From positions 15,965,395 through 16,029,394 of the forward strand of contig OX336345.1 of the NCBI GenBank assembly GCA_946902875.1: DNA of 64,000 bases. Reading direction: 5' to 3'. Source of the DNA: Nematopogon swammerdamellus (Eukaryota > Arthropoda > Insecta > Lepidoptera > Adelidae). The position numbers and the translations under genes are program-made. Within the stretch, counting starts at the first letter, position 1; every line of letters starts with the position of its first letter. Below the pieces are notes generated by a model. It did no database searches and was not told the DNA's origin. It saw nothing but the letters and a program-made list of their open reading frames with translations. This document shows, in pieces, positions 10,815 to 21,806 of this stretch.

Positions 10815-10990
10815 AGTAGGTGGGTATTCGTGCCTTACTTGCTGTTTCATAGTTATCTTGTCCTAATACTTTGCAAAACGTGGTGGCCGGTGTTGTGCTG
10901 TTATTTACAAGAGTAGTTGGAGCACAACACCGCTTAGTCTGCTTACCATGATTGTCGAGACACAGCGTGTGGTATGTGTGTATGTAATGA
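10815..10990 (+). repeat. Interspersed repeat 'X', 3' half
   Basis: Matches 46215-46380 block for block: 'GTAGGTGGGTATTCGTGCC', 'ACTTGCTG', 'TTTGCAAAACGTGGTGGCC', 'GGTGTTGTGCTGT', 'GAGCACAACACCG', 'GCTTACCATGATTGTCGAG', then a TGTGTATG-rich tail. The parent element is unidentified. Confidence 0.7.
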
Positions 10991-11858
10991 GTGACCTAAT
11001 TTCTAATTTCGCGTCGTCATTTCACCAACTTTAATCGTGTGTACAAAGCCCAAACTAAAAGTCATACTTACAAACTCTTGTTTACCTCTAAACAATATTC
11101 AAAGCTCCACAAACCCCGAGTTTGCTTTTTCTCACATTTTGTGCGGGGTATTTAAAATCGAGTTACTCTCACGCGGAGGCGGAGGCGGGTGGCGTGGTCC
11201 GTAATGTAATTCATTACCCCTTGGGACCACGAGTCAGTAAACCTGGATACGAAATACGGCATCGTTTGTATGAGAACCGAGGTAGCCGCCAAAGGGGTGT
11301 GAAGTCTGAGGCGGGAGCGGCGCATGGAACGCCGTGATTGGCCGAGCGAGTAGGTAGCCACGTGACGCCAGTCTTCCATACGTTTGAACGGGATTCATAC
11401 AATAAGTCGCTCATTGTGTCGATTCGCGATGAAAAGATGAAACGGATTTAACAATATTTAACCCTTCTTTACATCAAGGGAATAATATAACTTTCTCTTA
11501 AATGAACAAAGGCAACGCCCCTTTCACAATTTTGCGAATTTGCAGATTTTCGCATAAACACGATAATAGTTCTAAGTTCTGAGATACTTTATTATAAATC
11601 TACATCAAATTTCCAAAACAATGATATGTAAGACCTCGTACATTGGTATTATCTTATTGGAGTATTTGTTATTGGAATTTTCCAAAATTAAAAAAATAAT
11701 GTTAGAAAGTCGAAAAGTTTTGTAACCAAAAAAAATAATTATTATATTATTAACAACTATTTGCTAATTACTTAGCCAACGATATGACAAATTATATTGC
11801 AATATGACTTCGCGAAAAATTCGCGAAAATCTACCCTACCATAAAAAATTTATGAGTA
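10991..11858. other. No recognised feature
   Basis: A moderately GC-rich part at about 11150-11400 contains no recognised coding region. The remainder is AT-rich. Confidence 0.35.
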
Positions 11859-12016
11859 CCCACCTCGATATTTAATTTTTTTACGGTAAAATGAGGTTTT
11901 CCAGGCTTTGCCTTTTTTAACAAACTAACCAGCCATACCCACCTGGATATTTAATTTTTTTAGGGTAAAATGAGGTTTTCCAGGCTTTGCCTTTTTTTAA
12001 CAAACTAACCAGCCAT
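11859..12016. repeat. Tandem duplication of about 78 bp
   Basis: Two adjacent near-identical copies each run from 'ACCCACCT(C/G)GATATTTAA' through 'CAGGCTTTGCC' to 'ACTAACCAGCCAT'. They differ by a few substitutions and one T in a homopolymer. Confidence 0.9.
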
Positions 12017-12350
12017 GCAGCTAGAGCCTTATAAAATGTACCATGTGTCTCTCTGTCAGTTTGACGGTGTGAATTCGTTATATAAGGGTTAATAGAATAA
12101 CAAATGAAAGGCTGTGTAGTCTGTAATAGAAACATATATTTGAAACAGAACAATAATTTACTTAATTATTTATTTATAGATCGGTATCTATATTAAAATT
12201 TTCATTTGGTAACTTTTGAACAATTGAATTAAATTTAAAAGCACAATTTACGACATTTACATTGTTACTGTTTACATTGTTGACATTTACATTGTTATTG
12301 TTGAACTAAAGAACTAAAGAACTAACATGTGTCTCGAGAGATGGTCGCGC

Positions 12351-12860
12351 AACAGATGGATAGATCTCACCGAGACCTAAAGTTTGAGTACCAACACGAT
12401 GGGTCTAGCACCAGTGGTTCTCGAGTTATGACCAAAACAAAAGTTCATGTGACAGATGGATAGATCTCACCGAGACCTGAAGTTTGAGTACCAACACGAT
12501 GGGTCTAGCACCAGTGGTTCTCGAGTTATGACCAAAACAAAAGTTCATGTGACAGATGGATAGATCTCACCGAGACCTAAAGTTTGAGTACCAACACGAT
12601 GGATCTAGCACCAGTGGTTCTCGAGTTATGACCAAAACAAAAGTTCATGTGACAGATGGATAGATCTCACCGAGACCTGAAGTTTGAGTACCAACACGAT
12701 GGGTCTAGCACCAGTGGTTCTCGAGTTATGACCAAAACAATAGTTAATGTGACAGATGGATAGATCTCATCGAGACGTTCAGATTGAGTACCAACACGAT
12801 GGGTCTAAGTCCAGTGGTTCTGTAGATATGACCAAAACTAATGATCACGTGACAGATGAT
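12351..12860. repeat. Tandem array with exact 100-bp period, 5 units
   Basis: 'ACAGATGGATAG' starts units at about 12351, 12451, 12551, 12651 and 12751, and a decayed sixth start lies at 12851, so the spacing is exactly 100 bp each time. The first four units are almost identical. The fifth is clearly more diverged (for example GTAGATATGACC for GAGTTATGACC). The gradient suggests homogenisation of the left units and decay at the right edge. No coding function is visible. Confidence 0.95.
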
Positions 12861-12899
12861 AATTCCGACCCCTCACTCGCATGATCGCATCGCATTTCG

Positions 12900-13140
12900 C
12901 ATTTAGATGCTAGCTAGCTAGCTAGCAGCGGAGCGCAGGCGCTATATAGCATTTAGCATTTAGCAGTACCACAGATAAATAGCACATACTTCATTGCTTT
13001 GTGCGTTCCAAAACAAACGAACCAACAAAGTTTTACGAACGAAACAGCAATGCTAATTAAAATTAAATGTGATTATTGCTTAGCATTTAGCATTAATTTT
13101 TATTCATCAGGGCGCTTAGCAGTGCTAAATGCTAACGGGG
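12900..13140. repeat. TAGC-rich region, possible small MITE
   Basis: A run of TAGC repeats (12908-12927) is followed by 'TAGCATTTAGCATTTAGCAG' (12948-12967). An approximate inverse, 'AGTGCTAAATGCTA', lies at 13121-13134. The paired ends suggest a short non-autonomous element of about 190 bp, but the inverted repeats are short and no target duplication is clear. Confidence 0.35.
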
Positions 13141-13980
13141 TATTCATTATGAATTAATTTTGTTAATGCTAAGCATAACAAGACTAATTCCCGGTAGACG
13201 CATGACCTAAAGAAATTAATTTCTTTAGAGTCGCTCAAAAGTAAAAACCGGTAGGTACTGGTTGAATGAAAAAAGCGCGATAAACGAATATTGAACGAGG
13301 AAACCTGCTGAGGTTGACTAGAAGAAATGTCCTTTGGCAATAAGGCAGAATGCATGAAATATCTGTATACATTTAACATACATATTTATCAATAAATAAA
13401 AAAAATTACAAGAGCTAACTGCATCCAACACGATAGTCGACCTATGGTGGGTAAGCAGAAAAGAGCTCTCCATACATATTTACGCCGATGTTTGTTACTG
13501 AAATTCAAGCGAAAAATGCTATCAAATTGAATGAAAGTACTTACTCGTGAAAGGTGACTCCATCTGTGTTCAAGTTTGAATTTTTCGACGACTTTTTGCA
13601 CCAAAGCACTGCACAATGAGGCATTTTGTGACAGACGCGCACGTTCGCTCCGCCTGAGCGGCGGACGGAGACTAAGATCGGTCGCCGGCGCTAGACTGAC
13701 GCGCTGGCGCGTGTGCGCCGACGCGCGGCTACCCCTGTCCTCCTATGTATAGCGCCTCCAGGCTTACTGACTCGTGCTTGGGACGTGAGTGACGTCATAC
13801 GAGGGGAAGGAACCCTCAACACTTCACTTCCCATTATCCATCAGCCCGTAAGAGGGATCGCTGGTGACCGGCAGAAATATCATGTAAAATTTTAACACGC
13901 AACTGTAAAAACGTCAAATTTTATTTACGGCTCCATAGTGCCTACATATTCTGACAGGTAGTGGTCATCTTCATTTATTG
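13141..13980. other. No recognised feature
   Basis: A GC-rich stretch lies at about 13630-13760. I recognise no gene. Confidence 0.35.
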
Positions 13981-13982
13981 TA

Positions 13983-14110
13983 TTTTTAACCCCCGACGAA
14001 AAAAGAGGGGTGTTATAAGTTTAACGTGTGTATGTATGTGTATATATGGGTGTATGTGTGTACGGGTGTGTCTGTCTGCCGCGTCGTAGTTCACAAACGG
14101 ATGGACAGAT
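13983..14110 (-). repeat. LINE-like tail, 'AACCCCCGACG' type
   Basis: In reverse orientation this gives a microsatellite-like (CACA/CATA) tract, then 'AACTTATAACACCCCTC', then 'TTCGTCGGGGGTTAAAAA'. The same ending closes the element at 61850-62128. It is a recurring 3' end in lepidopteran genomes as far as I recall. The class is not certain. Confidence 0.6.
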
Positions 14111-14221
14111 ATGGATGCGGTTTATTTTATTAAAAAAATTAATAAAGTAATTAAATAATCAAATAATTAATTATCTTAAAAAGTGGACCGATTTGCACGC
14201 GGTTTTTTTAAGCTTGAAATA

Positions 14222-14455
14222 AAAGTTAAATTAGAAATTTAAAAAACCCCGACCCCATCATCGTCATGGTCAAAAATAATTTCCGTTTACTTAAAGGAGT
14301 CGGGGGACTGCTAAATACTTAAATAAAATATAAAAACTCAAGCTGCCCGGGTATTTACTTAGCGGCCCTCCGACTCCTTTGAGTAAGTAAACGGAAATTA
14401 TTTTTGACATTTTAAGGGTCGGGAGTTTTTTAATTTTCTAATTTAACTTTTTACC
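14222..14455. mobile_element. MITE/foldback element with about 75-bp inverted repeats
   Basis: The left arm contains 'TTTAAAAAACCCCGACCC', then 'AATAATTTCCGTTTACTTAA' and 'GGAGTCGGGGG'. The right arm contains the complements 'CCTCCGACTCCTTTGAGTAA', 'GTAAACGGAAATTATTTTTG' and 'GGGTCGGGAGTTTTTTAA'. The arms have about 60 bp between them. There is no ORF, so it would be non-autonomous. Confidence 0.75.
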
Positions 14456-14847
14456 CTATGATTTTATCTCTTTCAAGAGGCGCGTTTCAATGTTATTGTT
14501 ATTTCATTGTGTGGTGACCTCTAGTCACAGCATGGAAAATCGATAACCATTTACAACGCATCGCGCTGCAGACATAGGATTAAAAGGACTACAGAGACAA
14601 CGAAGTTTCATACCAGTGCCGTGAGATGGCGCTAACGACTAAAATGTCAGATGTCATTCTTCCCTACAACACATTCACGCAATTCTTTCGACTCTCTGCA
14701 TATAATATACATACACTTATCAATACTGAAAGCATCGCAAGCTACCCAGCCAACCCATGGAGACAGGGGACGCTGACATCTCTCCACACTTACCATTATC
14801 CTCTACAATAGAATGGCTAAGCACGAGGTTTGATTCTCAGCTTCAGT
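14456..14847. other. No recognised feature
   Basis: No gene or repeat recognised. Confidence 0.35.
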
Positions 14848-14970
14848 CAATTTTATCCCCGAGGAGGTGTCAGTTCGAATTGTAGACGGATAAAATCTCT
14901 GGAGAAAGGCCATTTACCCGCGATTTGAAGATGAGTGGATTGCAGGCAATGATATTTTAGGGAAAGATAC
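14848..14970 (-). pseudogene. CR1/jockey-type LINE 3' fragment
   Basis: Blocks 'CCCCGAGGAGGTGTCAGTTC' and 'TTACCCGCGATTTGAAGATG' match 7386-7462, which encode the end of the LINE ORF on the minus strand. The frame is not maintained. Only the 3' terminus is present. Confidence 0.65.
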
Positions 14971-15303
14971 GTTCTCTATACGACATACGGTGCTTGCAAA
15001 CGGCACGACCTTGAAAAGTTGGGAGAAAGAACTATAAAAGTGATGCGCCGAATCGAATAGTCTTATTCAAATTATTAGAATTTTTCTCAAGTTCGAATGC
15101 GTCGCACTTCGAACAGTCGCGGCGATTCCGATTCATTCATTTGTTTTTCGGCGTTTGCTTTCGTGAATTATTTATATTCAGCCGGAGTGACATTCATCAT
15201 TGTCCGACTGCCGGAGGAGTGATCTGTATGAATTTCTACGATTGCAATTTTATTTCTACGGTTGAAACAATCTAATTGGCGCATCACTTATTTATTACAA
15301 AGC

Positions 15304-15365
15304 CACATTGCAATGTGCATCGCATTGTGACGTTACAATGCATTGTAACGAACGTCACAATATTG
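15304..15365. repeat. Cluster of short palindromes
   Basis: 'CACATTGCAATGTG' (15304-15317) and a perfect 20-bp palindrome at 15331-15350 (CGTTACAATG joined to CATTGTAACG) lie together. The second is flanked by 'ATTGTGA' and 'TCACAAT', which extend the pairing with a small bulge. Confidence 0.85.
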
Positions 15366-15536
15366 CGAGAGGAAGACGGGCGGCATTACCGCCGGTTGAA
15401 AGAAAAAAGAGACAAGTATATTTTGTTCTGCATCGTGCATATAGCACAGTCCGCGTAGTGGGAATGAGATCGCGCATGCGGGGCGCAGCGCGGGAGAGAA
15501 AGGGAGGGAATTAAAGTTATGTGGCGGTTGGTATAA

Positions 15537-15583
15537 CCAAAGAGTTTGTATTACGTCGCTGCGACGTAATACAAACTCTTTGG
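15537..15583. repeat. 47-bp palindrome
   Basis: Two 23-bp arms are perfect complements, from 'CCAAAGAGTTTG' inward and to 'CAAACTCTTTGG' outward, with a single T at 15560 between them. The arms are centred on 'ACGTCGC T GCGACGT'. Confidence 0.95.
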
Positions 15584-15759
15584 GTATAACGTATAACTGA
15601 TAATAACTACTTAGGAAGTACAACACACGTCCGAAAGTCCGAATACGTGCGTCGATGGTGCGAGACTGACTTCTTACAAGACCGGGGTCTTGTATTTAAT
15701 GTGCCGCTTGGGAGCTCGGAAAACCTATCTACCTCCTTTTTTAAAATATACGAGTAGGT

Positions 15760-15880
15760 AATATCATTGATTGCAGGTGGTAGAGAAATATTTTCGTTGG
15801 GACCGTAATTCCACAACTTTTGCATTGCGACACAAAACGATTTAGACAATCGTGCTATTCTAAAAGCTGTATACTCTATT
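15760..15880 (-). pseudogene. CR1/jockey-type LINE fragment, part 1 of an interrupted copy
   Basis: The stretch 'GGAAATATTTTCG'-like through 'TTTAGACAATCGTGC' matches 7470-7560. This is the region encoding the RTAKVWN-type motif on the minus strand. It continues after a gap at 16305-16410, so roughly 420 bp of foreign sequence separates the two halves. Confidence 0.6.
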
Positions 15881-16304
15881 CACTGAACAGAGTAAACATA
15901 GCGTTCTCTCTTTCGCACTTGTGTATGCAAGTAAAAGGGATAGGTATAGATAATTGTCAAGAAATTTAGAAATGCCTTTACATTACTTTACGACGAGTAA
16001 TATTCTTCTTACTATTTATAGTATATGTACCAATTCAAGAAAATATGTGAATATATCAAAAATATAATTATATTTGCGAGAGAGTTCAAATTATGAAACA
16101 GATATAAATCCGAGAAAAACGCCAAGTTGTAGAGTAAACAGAAACAATGAACATAACAATATACGCGTCCGCACCGTACAAGCGACAGTTGTAGACTGAC
16201 ATTTATTTCGCCGCCACGTAATCGCTTCGTTAGCTCGTTATCGCCAACCAATGCCCCGTACGTTGTGATTTTTCTGGTATTATCTCTGTTCGGCGAATAG
16301 AGTA
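15881..16304. other. Sequence separating two halves of a LINE fragment
   Basis: AT-rich, with no recognised ORF or terminal repeats. It is probably an insertion into the LINE copy, but no target duplication was identified. Confidence 0.3.
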
Positions 16305-16410
16305 TAGTGTCGACTACAAATTGACGTTCCTCGAGTGTGCGGTGGGTTTAGCGATTCCGATTGAGGAGAGATGAAGCGAATTCTTTAGTACAGTGGCAAT
16401 AGTAAGTAGT
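16305..16410 (-). pseudogene. CR1/jockey-type LINE fragment, part 2
   Basis: 'GTCGACTACAAATTGACGTT' and the following GGTTTAGCGA and AGTGGCAATAGTA segments parallel 7572-7680. They continue the fragment at 15760-15880. Confidence 0.5.
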
Positions 16411-17392
16411 ATAATATGCACAAAATTATGCTATTCAGGAAGTGATTATTTTGACAGAGAGCAGTTGGTAATCCAGTCGCGTACTTCAATTTTACGCGCG
16501 AACTCACTCGCAGGGGAAATAAATCATTTCATAAATATACACAGCGCAGCGCTGGGCGGCGACCGGTGTTTTAGGTGTGAACGGTTTTGATGATAATCTA
16601 CGGTAGTAGAGCTTGGGAAAGTTATGGAGCAATTGTCCTTAAAACTGGCTATGCCAATGTCTAATGGTAGTAAACTGACTCCTGCTGCAGTATGTCTGTT
16701 GACATTTTAATACTTTAAAGATAAATACTCTTATTTCTAAGTAACCCCATTTTAACCCTTGTCTGCGGCTCCGCTCGTGTTAGGACTAGCACGCATTGTG
16801 AAAAATAAGGCGGTTTTTTTCGCAAATTCTGTATCATATGGTTTCTGCAGCAACTGCGTTTGACACCATCGTCATATATCACCTTAGAGATAGTAAAAAA
16901 AAAATTAACTTCTCACATATTATTTATGTTAATGTATCTATATAAAAATATTCGATTCCATTATTTCCGATATTGGCGTAGGCGTCCCCTTCGATGTTAG
17001 TAATATGCTGATTTGTACGCCTACGGAAAATGCTTGAAATACCCTCAGGAATCGAAGGGCGTCGCAAAATATACGATACAAATCCACAAATCATCTTGAT
17101 ATACGTAAATCACGTTTTATCCATCGAAGTTCGTCGACCATTATGTATGCCTATTTCATTTTACGGCGCACGTTCTCAGACTTTCGATACATTACTAGTT
17201 TTGCGATAAGATGGACATTTTTATTTATGCCTTATATGAAATGGCAATAAAATGGCATACTCAATATTCAATAGAAACGCAAGTAGGTAATGAAATAATG
17301 GCATAATAATGACGCTGACGGCCGCGGAGGCGGGATAGCATAATAATAGTTTCTGATAAAAAAAATTATTTGTAAAATTTTATATTATAGTA
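16411..17392. other. No recognised feature
   Basis: AT-rich sequence with no recognised gene or repeat. Confidence 0.35.
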
Positions 17393-17435
17393 TTCGGTAA
17401 TCCCAAAATGGTAGATCCATTTTTGGATTACCGAA
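17393..17435. repeat. Hairpin, 19-bp arms
   Basis: 'TTCGGTAATCCCAAAATGG' pairs with 'CCATTTTTGGATTACCGAA', with one mismatch and a 5-nt loop. Confidence 0.85.
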
Positions 17436-17649
17436 GACACGTATAACCATATCTCTGAGTTTCTAACGAAATAAAAAATATTCAAAGTTTTTCCAAAAGT
17501 TTCCTACATCAGCATTGGGTCGGGGCGGGCGGCGTGCTTTGCTGCTGAAATAAAGTAGAAATTCGCGTGTCATCCCGTTGAGGACAAAACATTCAAAAGG
17601 ATATAAAGGCATACAAAGTTATGGTAACATTTACTTCATCCCACTTATT

Positions 17650-17716
17650 CTACAAATGCACACAATTTTCACTACAAATGCACACAATTTTCACTACAAA
17701 TGCACACCATTTTCAT
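17650..17716. repeat. 22-bp tandem repeat, 3 copies
   Basis: 'CTACAAATGCACACAATTTT' recurs at 17650, 17672 and 17694, with the last copy slightly changed. Confidence 0.9.
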
Positions 17717-17794
17717 CAGGCGGTTCATAGTATGCCTATTTATAAAAAATACGTGACTTCACAAGTGCAACAAATACATATAGACATATTTGTA

Positions 17795-17965
17795 ACTAGC
17801 TTTTGCCCGAGGCTTCGCTTCGCGTGTTTGTGATTTTACCTTTTTTCTCACAGCTCAGGCCGCCGATATGTAGCGTTATGATTTATCCCATTTAGCCTAA
17901 AACCATCTTGAGAAATTGCAGAATGTAACATTAAAAACTGTATTTAAATCGATAAAATTGTTCTC
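17795..17965 (-). mobile_element. Helitron-like 3' terminus
   Basis: On the minus strand the segment ends 'GAAGCCTCGGGCAAAAGCTA' then GTTA. This matches the CTRR-T ending of Helitrons (CTAGT) preceded by a GC-rich 'GCGAAGCGAAGCC' block. 'CTCGAGTTACGAGG' lies inside. The 5' end was not identified. Similar ends are at 19583-19760 and, in plus orientation, at 30220-30256 and 50240-50753. Confidence 0.5.
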
Positions 17966-18208
17966 GAGTTACGAGGAAATTGAGACAGTGAGCGCCAGTC
18001 CTGGATTTCCCATTAGGCCGTATAGGCCGCTGCCTAAGGGCGGCAAACTTGAGGGGGCGGGATATTTCCGAAGGCGCTAAAGAATATTACAAGTAACACT
18101 TGCGCTGTGGTAAAGTGTAAGCCGTCAAGTTCGTGCGCGATTATGAACGCAATACTCAAGCAAGTCACTTGTGGATAGTTTTCGATCTATTAAATGCTAA
18201 ATATCATT

Positions 18209-18566
18209 GTCAGCCTCGATAGCTCAGTGGTGCAGACAGTCGACTGTCGCTATTGATGATTAAGCAACGCTGGGCCGGTCAGTATTTGGATGGGTGACCG
18301 CTCGACCGTTGGAGGCTGACCGTGGTTCGGATTCCACGTAAAACCGTAGGTACCTTCCCTTCTTACCTTTCTAGGTGGTAGGGTTCAACGCGCCCGGGTT
18401 GGTACCACCGTACTGTATGAAACGTCGGTCGAAACGGCTATGTAAATAGTTTTCCGTCCAGTTCAGTGTAGCCGGCACGACCGAAGGGAAGCACTGACAT
18501 GGCACCTAGTTCACCCGGTGTTATGGGCTGACATCACGGATGTTGTAGGTGATGTAAAAAAAAGGT
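18209..18566 (+). repeat. 5S-type SINE, near full length
   Basis: Starts GTCAGCCTCGATAGCTCAGT, keeps the 5S-like control region ('TTAAGCAACGCTGGGC', 'TTGGATGGGTGACCGC') and the B-box-like 'GGTTCGGATTCCACG', and ends after 'GTTGTAGGTGATGT' in a short A-run. The last block (AGCCAACCGTGTCAG) seen in other copies is missing. Confidence 0.9.
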
Positions 18567-19582
18567 AAAGGTTTTGCGACTTAGTAATACTCCTGTCCTA
18601 CGTTATTAGGTATGCTTTGCGCGGGCGGCGAAAGTCAATTGGCCTATAGTAAAGAACAGTACAAGTCCGGCACTGGTGAGCGCATGCAGACTGACTGACT
18701 GACCTGCACAACGAGTGGATGCCTCTTCTATCCATTTCAAATGTTTGGTTTAGAGATATAAAGTCAAACAACGTGAATAACTTGTCGGGATCTAACGTCG
18801 GGAATAAATAACGCAGGAGCGCGCGAAGTTCTGCGACAGGTACGCTCGGCACAGTTGGGAAAGTCCTTCCGACATTCCTCCGCAGTTATAACCTCTGGGC
18901 CTCCGATCCAACTGACCCTTCTACACCGAGAGCTACTGCCGAAAAAAATGCACAGATCTCATGCATTACATGACCTTCGGGTACATTGAAAATAACTTTT
19001 AGGGCGTATTCAGATATAAGAAATATGTCAATTTTGAAAAATTGGCAAATATTGTCAAAAATAAAAAAATTAATAAAATAAAAAAATAATAATTCTTAAA
19101 TTTCAAGTAGGTATATGCATACACGAAAACCATTTTAACTACTCACACTGCAAGATAAAGCCGATTCGTAATTCTCGTAACGGAAAATTTAAAAAAATCA
19201 TAACTCCCAAATGTTTCACTTTTTTTCAAAAAATAAAAAACACGTTCCCAGGTAATGAGTCAATCTACAATATAAAAATATAAAAGTTTAAAATATATAT
19301 TTGGAAATATGTTTAAAAGTGCCCTTTTTAAACCCTCTAAAGCGGCTATTTTAAACGGTTTTTTGTGATTGTCTCAAAAACTCAAAAACTTTTTAATTCC
19401 TTTTTTCATCACCTTGTAGCCCTCCTTGATGCGCGCCATTTGACACCGTAAATATTCACGTAGCCTCACGACACCAGGGCGAATTCGCACTCTCGCTAGA
19501 AATCCGCGACTATACTGAAGCGATCGAAAAGACATTTTCAATGTCAAAAAAGTGCCCCTGTGCGTCCGAGCTGATAACACTA
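18567..19582. other. No recognised gene; a short LINE-like tail at about 18680-18700
   Basis: 'GACTGACTGACCTGCAC' near 18690 resembles the (CTGA)n tail of the LINE at 3481. The rest is AT-rich without a recognised feature. Confidence 0.35.
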
Positions 19583-19765
19583 GATTTTGCCCCGGCTTCG
19601 CTTCGCGCGACTTTTGCTTACAGCTCAGGCCGCCGATGACGTAGCTTAATTATTTATAACCTAAAAGAATTTCGAGAAGTGACATAATCGTGAACAGTGA
19701 AAATCGTATTGGATTAAGTGGTTCTCGAGCTATGTGGATATTCATAAAATATTATATTGACGTAG
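19583..19765 (-). mobile_element. Helitron-like 3' terminus
   Basis: Related to 17795-17965. On the minus strand it ends 'GAAGCGAAGCCGGGGCAAAA' followed by TCTAGT. Inside both, 'CAGCTCAGGCCGCCGAT' and 'GTTCTCGAG' occur in the same order. Confidence 0.5.
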
Positions 19766-20157
19766 GTTACACAGTCGCCCGTAGAAAGTTAAAAGCTTAT
19801 TGCTAAGAATAAATAAAACATAGAAACATAAATATAGCTTGATGTTGGCCCAACGAATGTTGTGTTGTGTTGTTAAATAATTCCAGACTGGGGTGAATGG
19901 TGAGGTGACCCATTTCAAAATTCAGAGTTTCATTAGCCGCGCATTTACGTCATGCATGAATCAGAGTAGTTGTATGCTTGTGAATCCATGTAATCTAACT
20001 TCCCGCATGTTACTAGATAGTCTGTCTAATGCAATTATTATTCCTTCTAAATTGGGACCACCGCACTAAAGTATGCATAAGTGACTTAGTGTTTAGTTAT
20101 ATAAAAATTAAGTTCCGCCTTTGACGTTGTGTAATGGCATATTAGAAATCTAGTTTT

Positions 20158-20480
20158 TTTTGTTGAAAGCTCTACATGCAGCGCCGAGCCACCTATAAGG
20201 TGTCTAACGACGCCCAAGGACATTCAGTCGTATGCGGGGGTTGCGAATGCCATGCCGGCCTGACAAGTGCTTATTGACGCCCCTCTAGAAGGACCTGAGA
20301 CTGTACTTGCGGAAAATATGTGGGCAGGGAGAGCGTTCCAGACTTCACCAGTTCTGTGAAGGAAAGATCTGCAGAACCGATTGCTACGCATCCGCGGTAT
20401 GTCCAGCGTATAGGAATGCAATCCCTGCCCAGTCCGCGTTGCGCGGAAGTTGAAAGGACACGGCGGATGATCTAGTGAGA
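20158..20480 (-). pseudogene. CR1/jockey-type LINE C-terminus and 3' UTR
   Basis: The minus strand encodes 'LDIPRMRSNRFCRSFLHRTG' and, next, 'EVWNALPAHIF', which parallel the copy at 47557-48035 (LPRMRTNRFCTSFIHRTG, KMWNALPAHLF). It ends with 'STCQAGMAFATP' and the shared 3' UTR and T-run at 20155-20161. Upstream codons are frameshifted. It is a dead 5'-truncated copy. Confidence 0.8.
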
Positions 20481-20494
20481 GATGTCTTCTGCGA

Positions 20495-20548
20495 TGTCAG
20501 CCCATGACAAGTTGTTCCGCCGGAACTAGGTGCCATGTCAGATTTCAC
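20495..20548 (-). repeat. 5S-type SINE, short fragment
   Basis: 'GATGTCAGCCCATGACA', then 'GGAACTAGGTGCCATGTCAG', match the inverted SINE 3' body (compare 32430-32470), with internal changes. Confidence 0.55.
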
Positions 20549-20756
20549 ATCAACACATGTTTGGTGTTTGTTTCATTTTGGCCGTATCGATGTTTCGAAA
20601 GGGGAGCTGCTGAAAATCTGCTTCGCTCTGTCGTGCACAGGTGTGAATGCACGGAATTAATGATGATTCACAACTGATTGGCTTTCCTTTTCGTCACATG
20701 AATATTTCTGTTTTTATTTATTTCAATTGTTTTGCGCATATTTTTGTGACGAATAC

Positions 20757-20831
20757 CTTCTTTCTTTCTTTCTTTCTTTCTATCTTTCTTTCTTTCATTC
20801 TTTCTTTCTTTCTTTCTTACTTTCTTTCTTC

Positions 20832-20866
<35 letters not shown>

Positions 20867-20869
20867 TCA
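20757..20869. repeat. (CTTT)n microsatellite
   Basis: A run of roughly 28 TTTC units with sparse interruptions. The Phe/Leu/Ser-rich ORF across it is a low-complexity artefact. Confidence 0.95.
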
Positions 20870-21806
20870 GAATTTCAAGTGTAAATGGTTCTTTCGCCTC
20901 TGACTCCCGGGCTGCTGCGGCCGTGCCGAAGGCTATACCGTATACATCGGCGTCCGGCCCGTAATGTTTTACGACTTATCGGATCTCAGTCACGAGCTGG
21001 ACCCTTGTTATTGCCTGCTGCCGCCCGCCGCGGCAATAAGGGAGAGCGAACTACCCGCGGACTCCTTCCGACTTCCCGCACACCGCTCAGCTCATACGAT
21101 TGATTAACTTTTACTGTTTCACCTGCCGCTTCTTGTTCAATTTCGCTTTTTCAATTCGCCGTAAAGAACGTTATCAAAAAATACATTTAATAAAATTAAA
21201 AAATGATTGGGAAAACGTTGGTTATGTAATAGAATAATTGAATCCCACCAAAACATATAATATAAAAAGATGCCAAGTCTCGCACGCAACCTTTCCACCG
21301 TAAAAAGTTGTAAGATCCCATGCAGAGCCAAGTCTTTTCATATCATTGAAGCCCGAATTCAACAATGTTGCCATAAATTATATTTTCTACTTAATAATAA
21401 TCAATATTTCGTTACTCCTCTTATATTTAACATCTTCATTTCTATAAAAAAACACCTTGACTTGGCAATCGGACAGCTATAATATTATAACAAATGGTTT
21501 CAGGTGTTTATCTCTATCCACAACAAAGATACAGCGAGGCCAAAAGTACCCTGAGTTGCTTCGAGAAAAGGATGGTACGGCCGTGTTTGCTCGACTTGGC
21601 GGGGGCACTGCCGTGCCCCCAGATTTAAAAAAACTAATAGATAATCAGCGATTCCCTGCGTAGCCACCTTACAAACGCCCAATGATAGGTGTAACGCCCA
21701 GGCATGATCAGTCTATGGACATACGGTTTGGGGGTATGGAGTATATACGGAAAAATGTAGGGAAAATATGCCGAAACCGCTCTAAAAGGGACAAAAACTT
21801 GTTAGC
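20870..21806. other. No recognised feature
   Basis: GC-rich at about 20900-21080, AT-rich beyond. No gene is recognised. Confidence 0.35.

Noticed and set aside
17998..18200. hAT-like start 'CAGTCCTGGATTTCCCATTA'
   Set aside because: Resembles a transposon end but no inverse terminus or 8-bp duplication was found.
20647..20964. 105-codon ORF rich in Phe, Leu and Ser
   Set aside because: It is read from a (CTTT)n microsatellite, so it is a low-complexity artefact.
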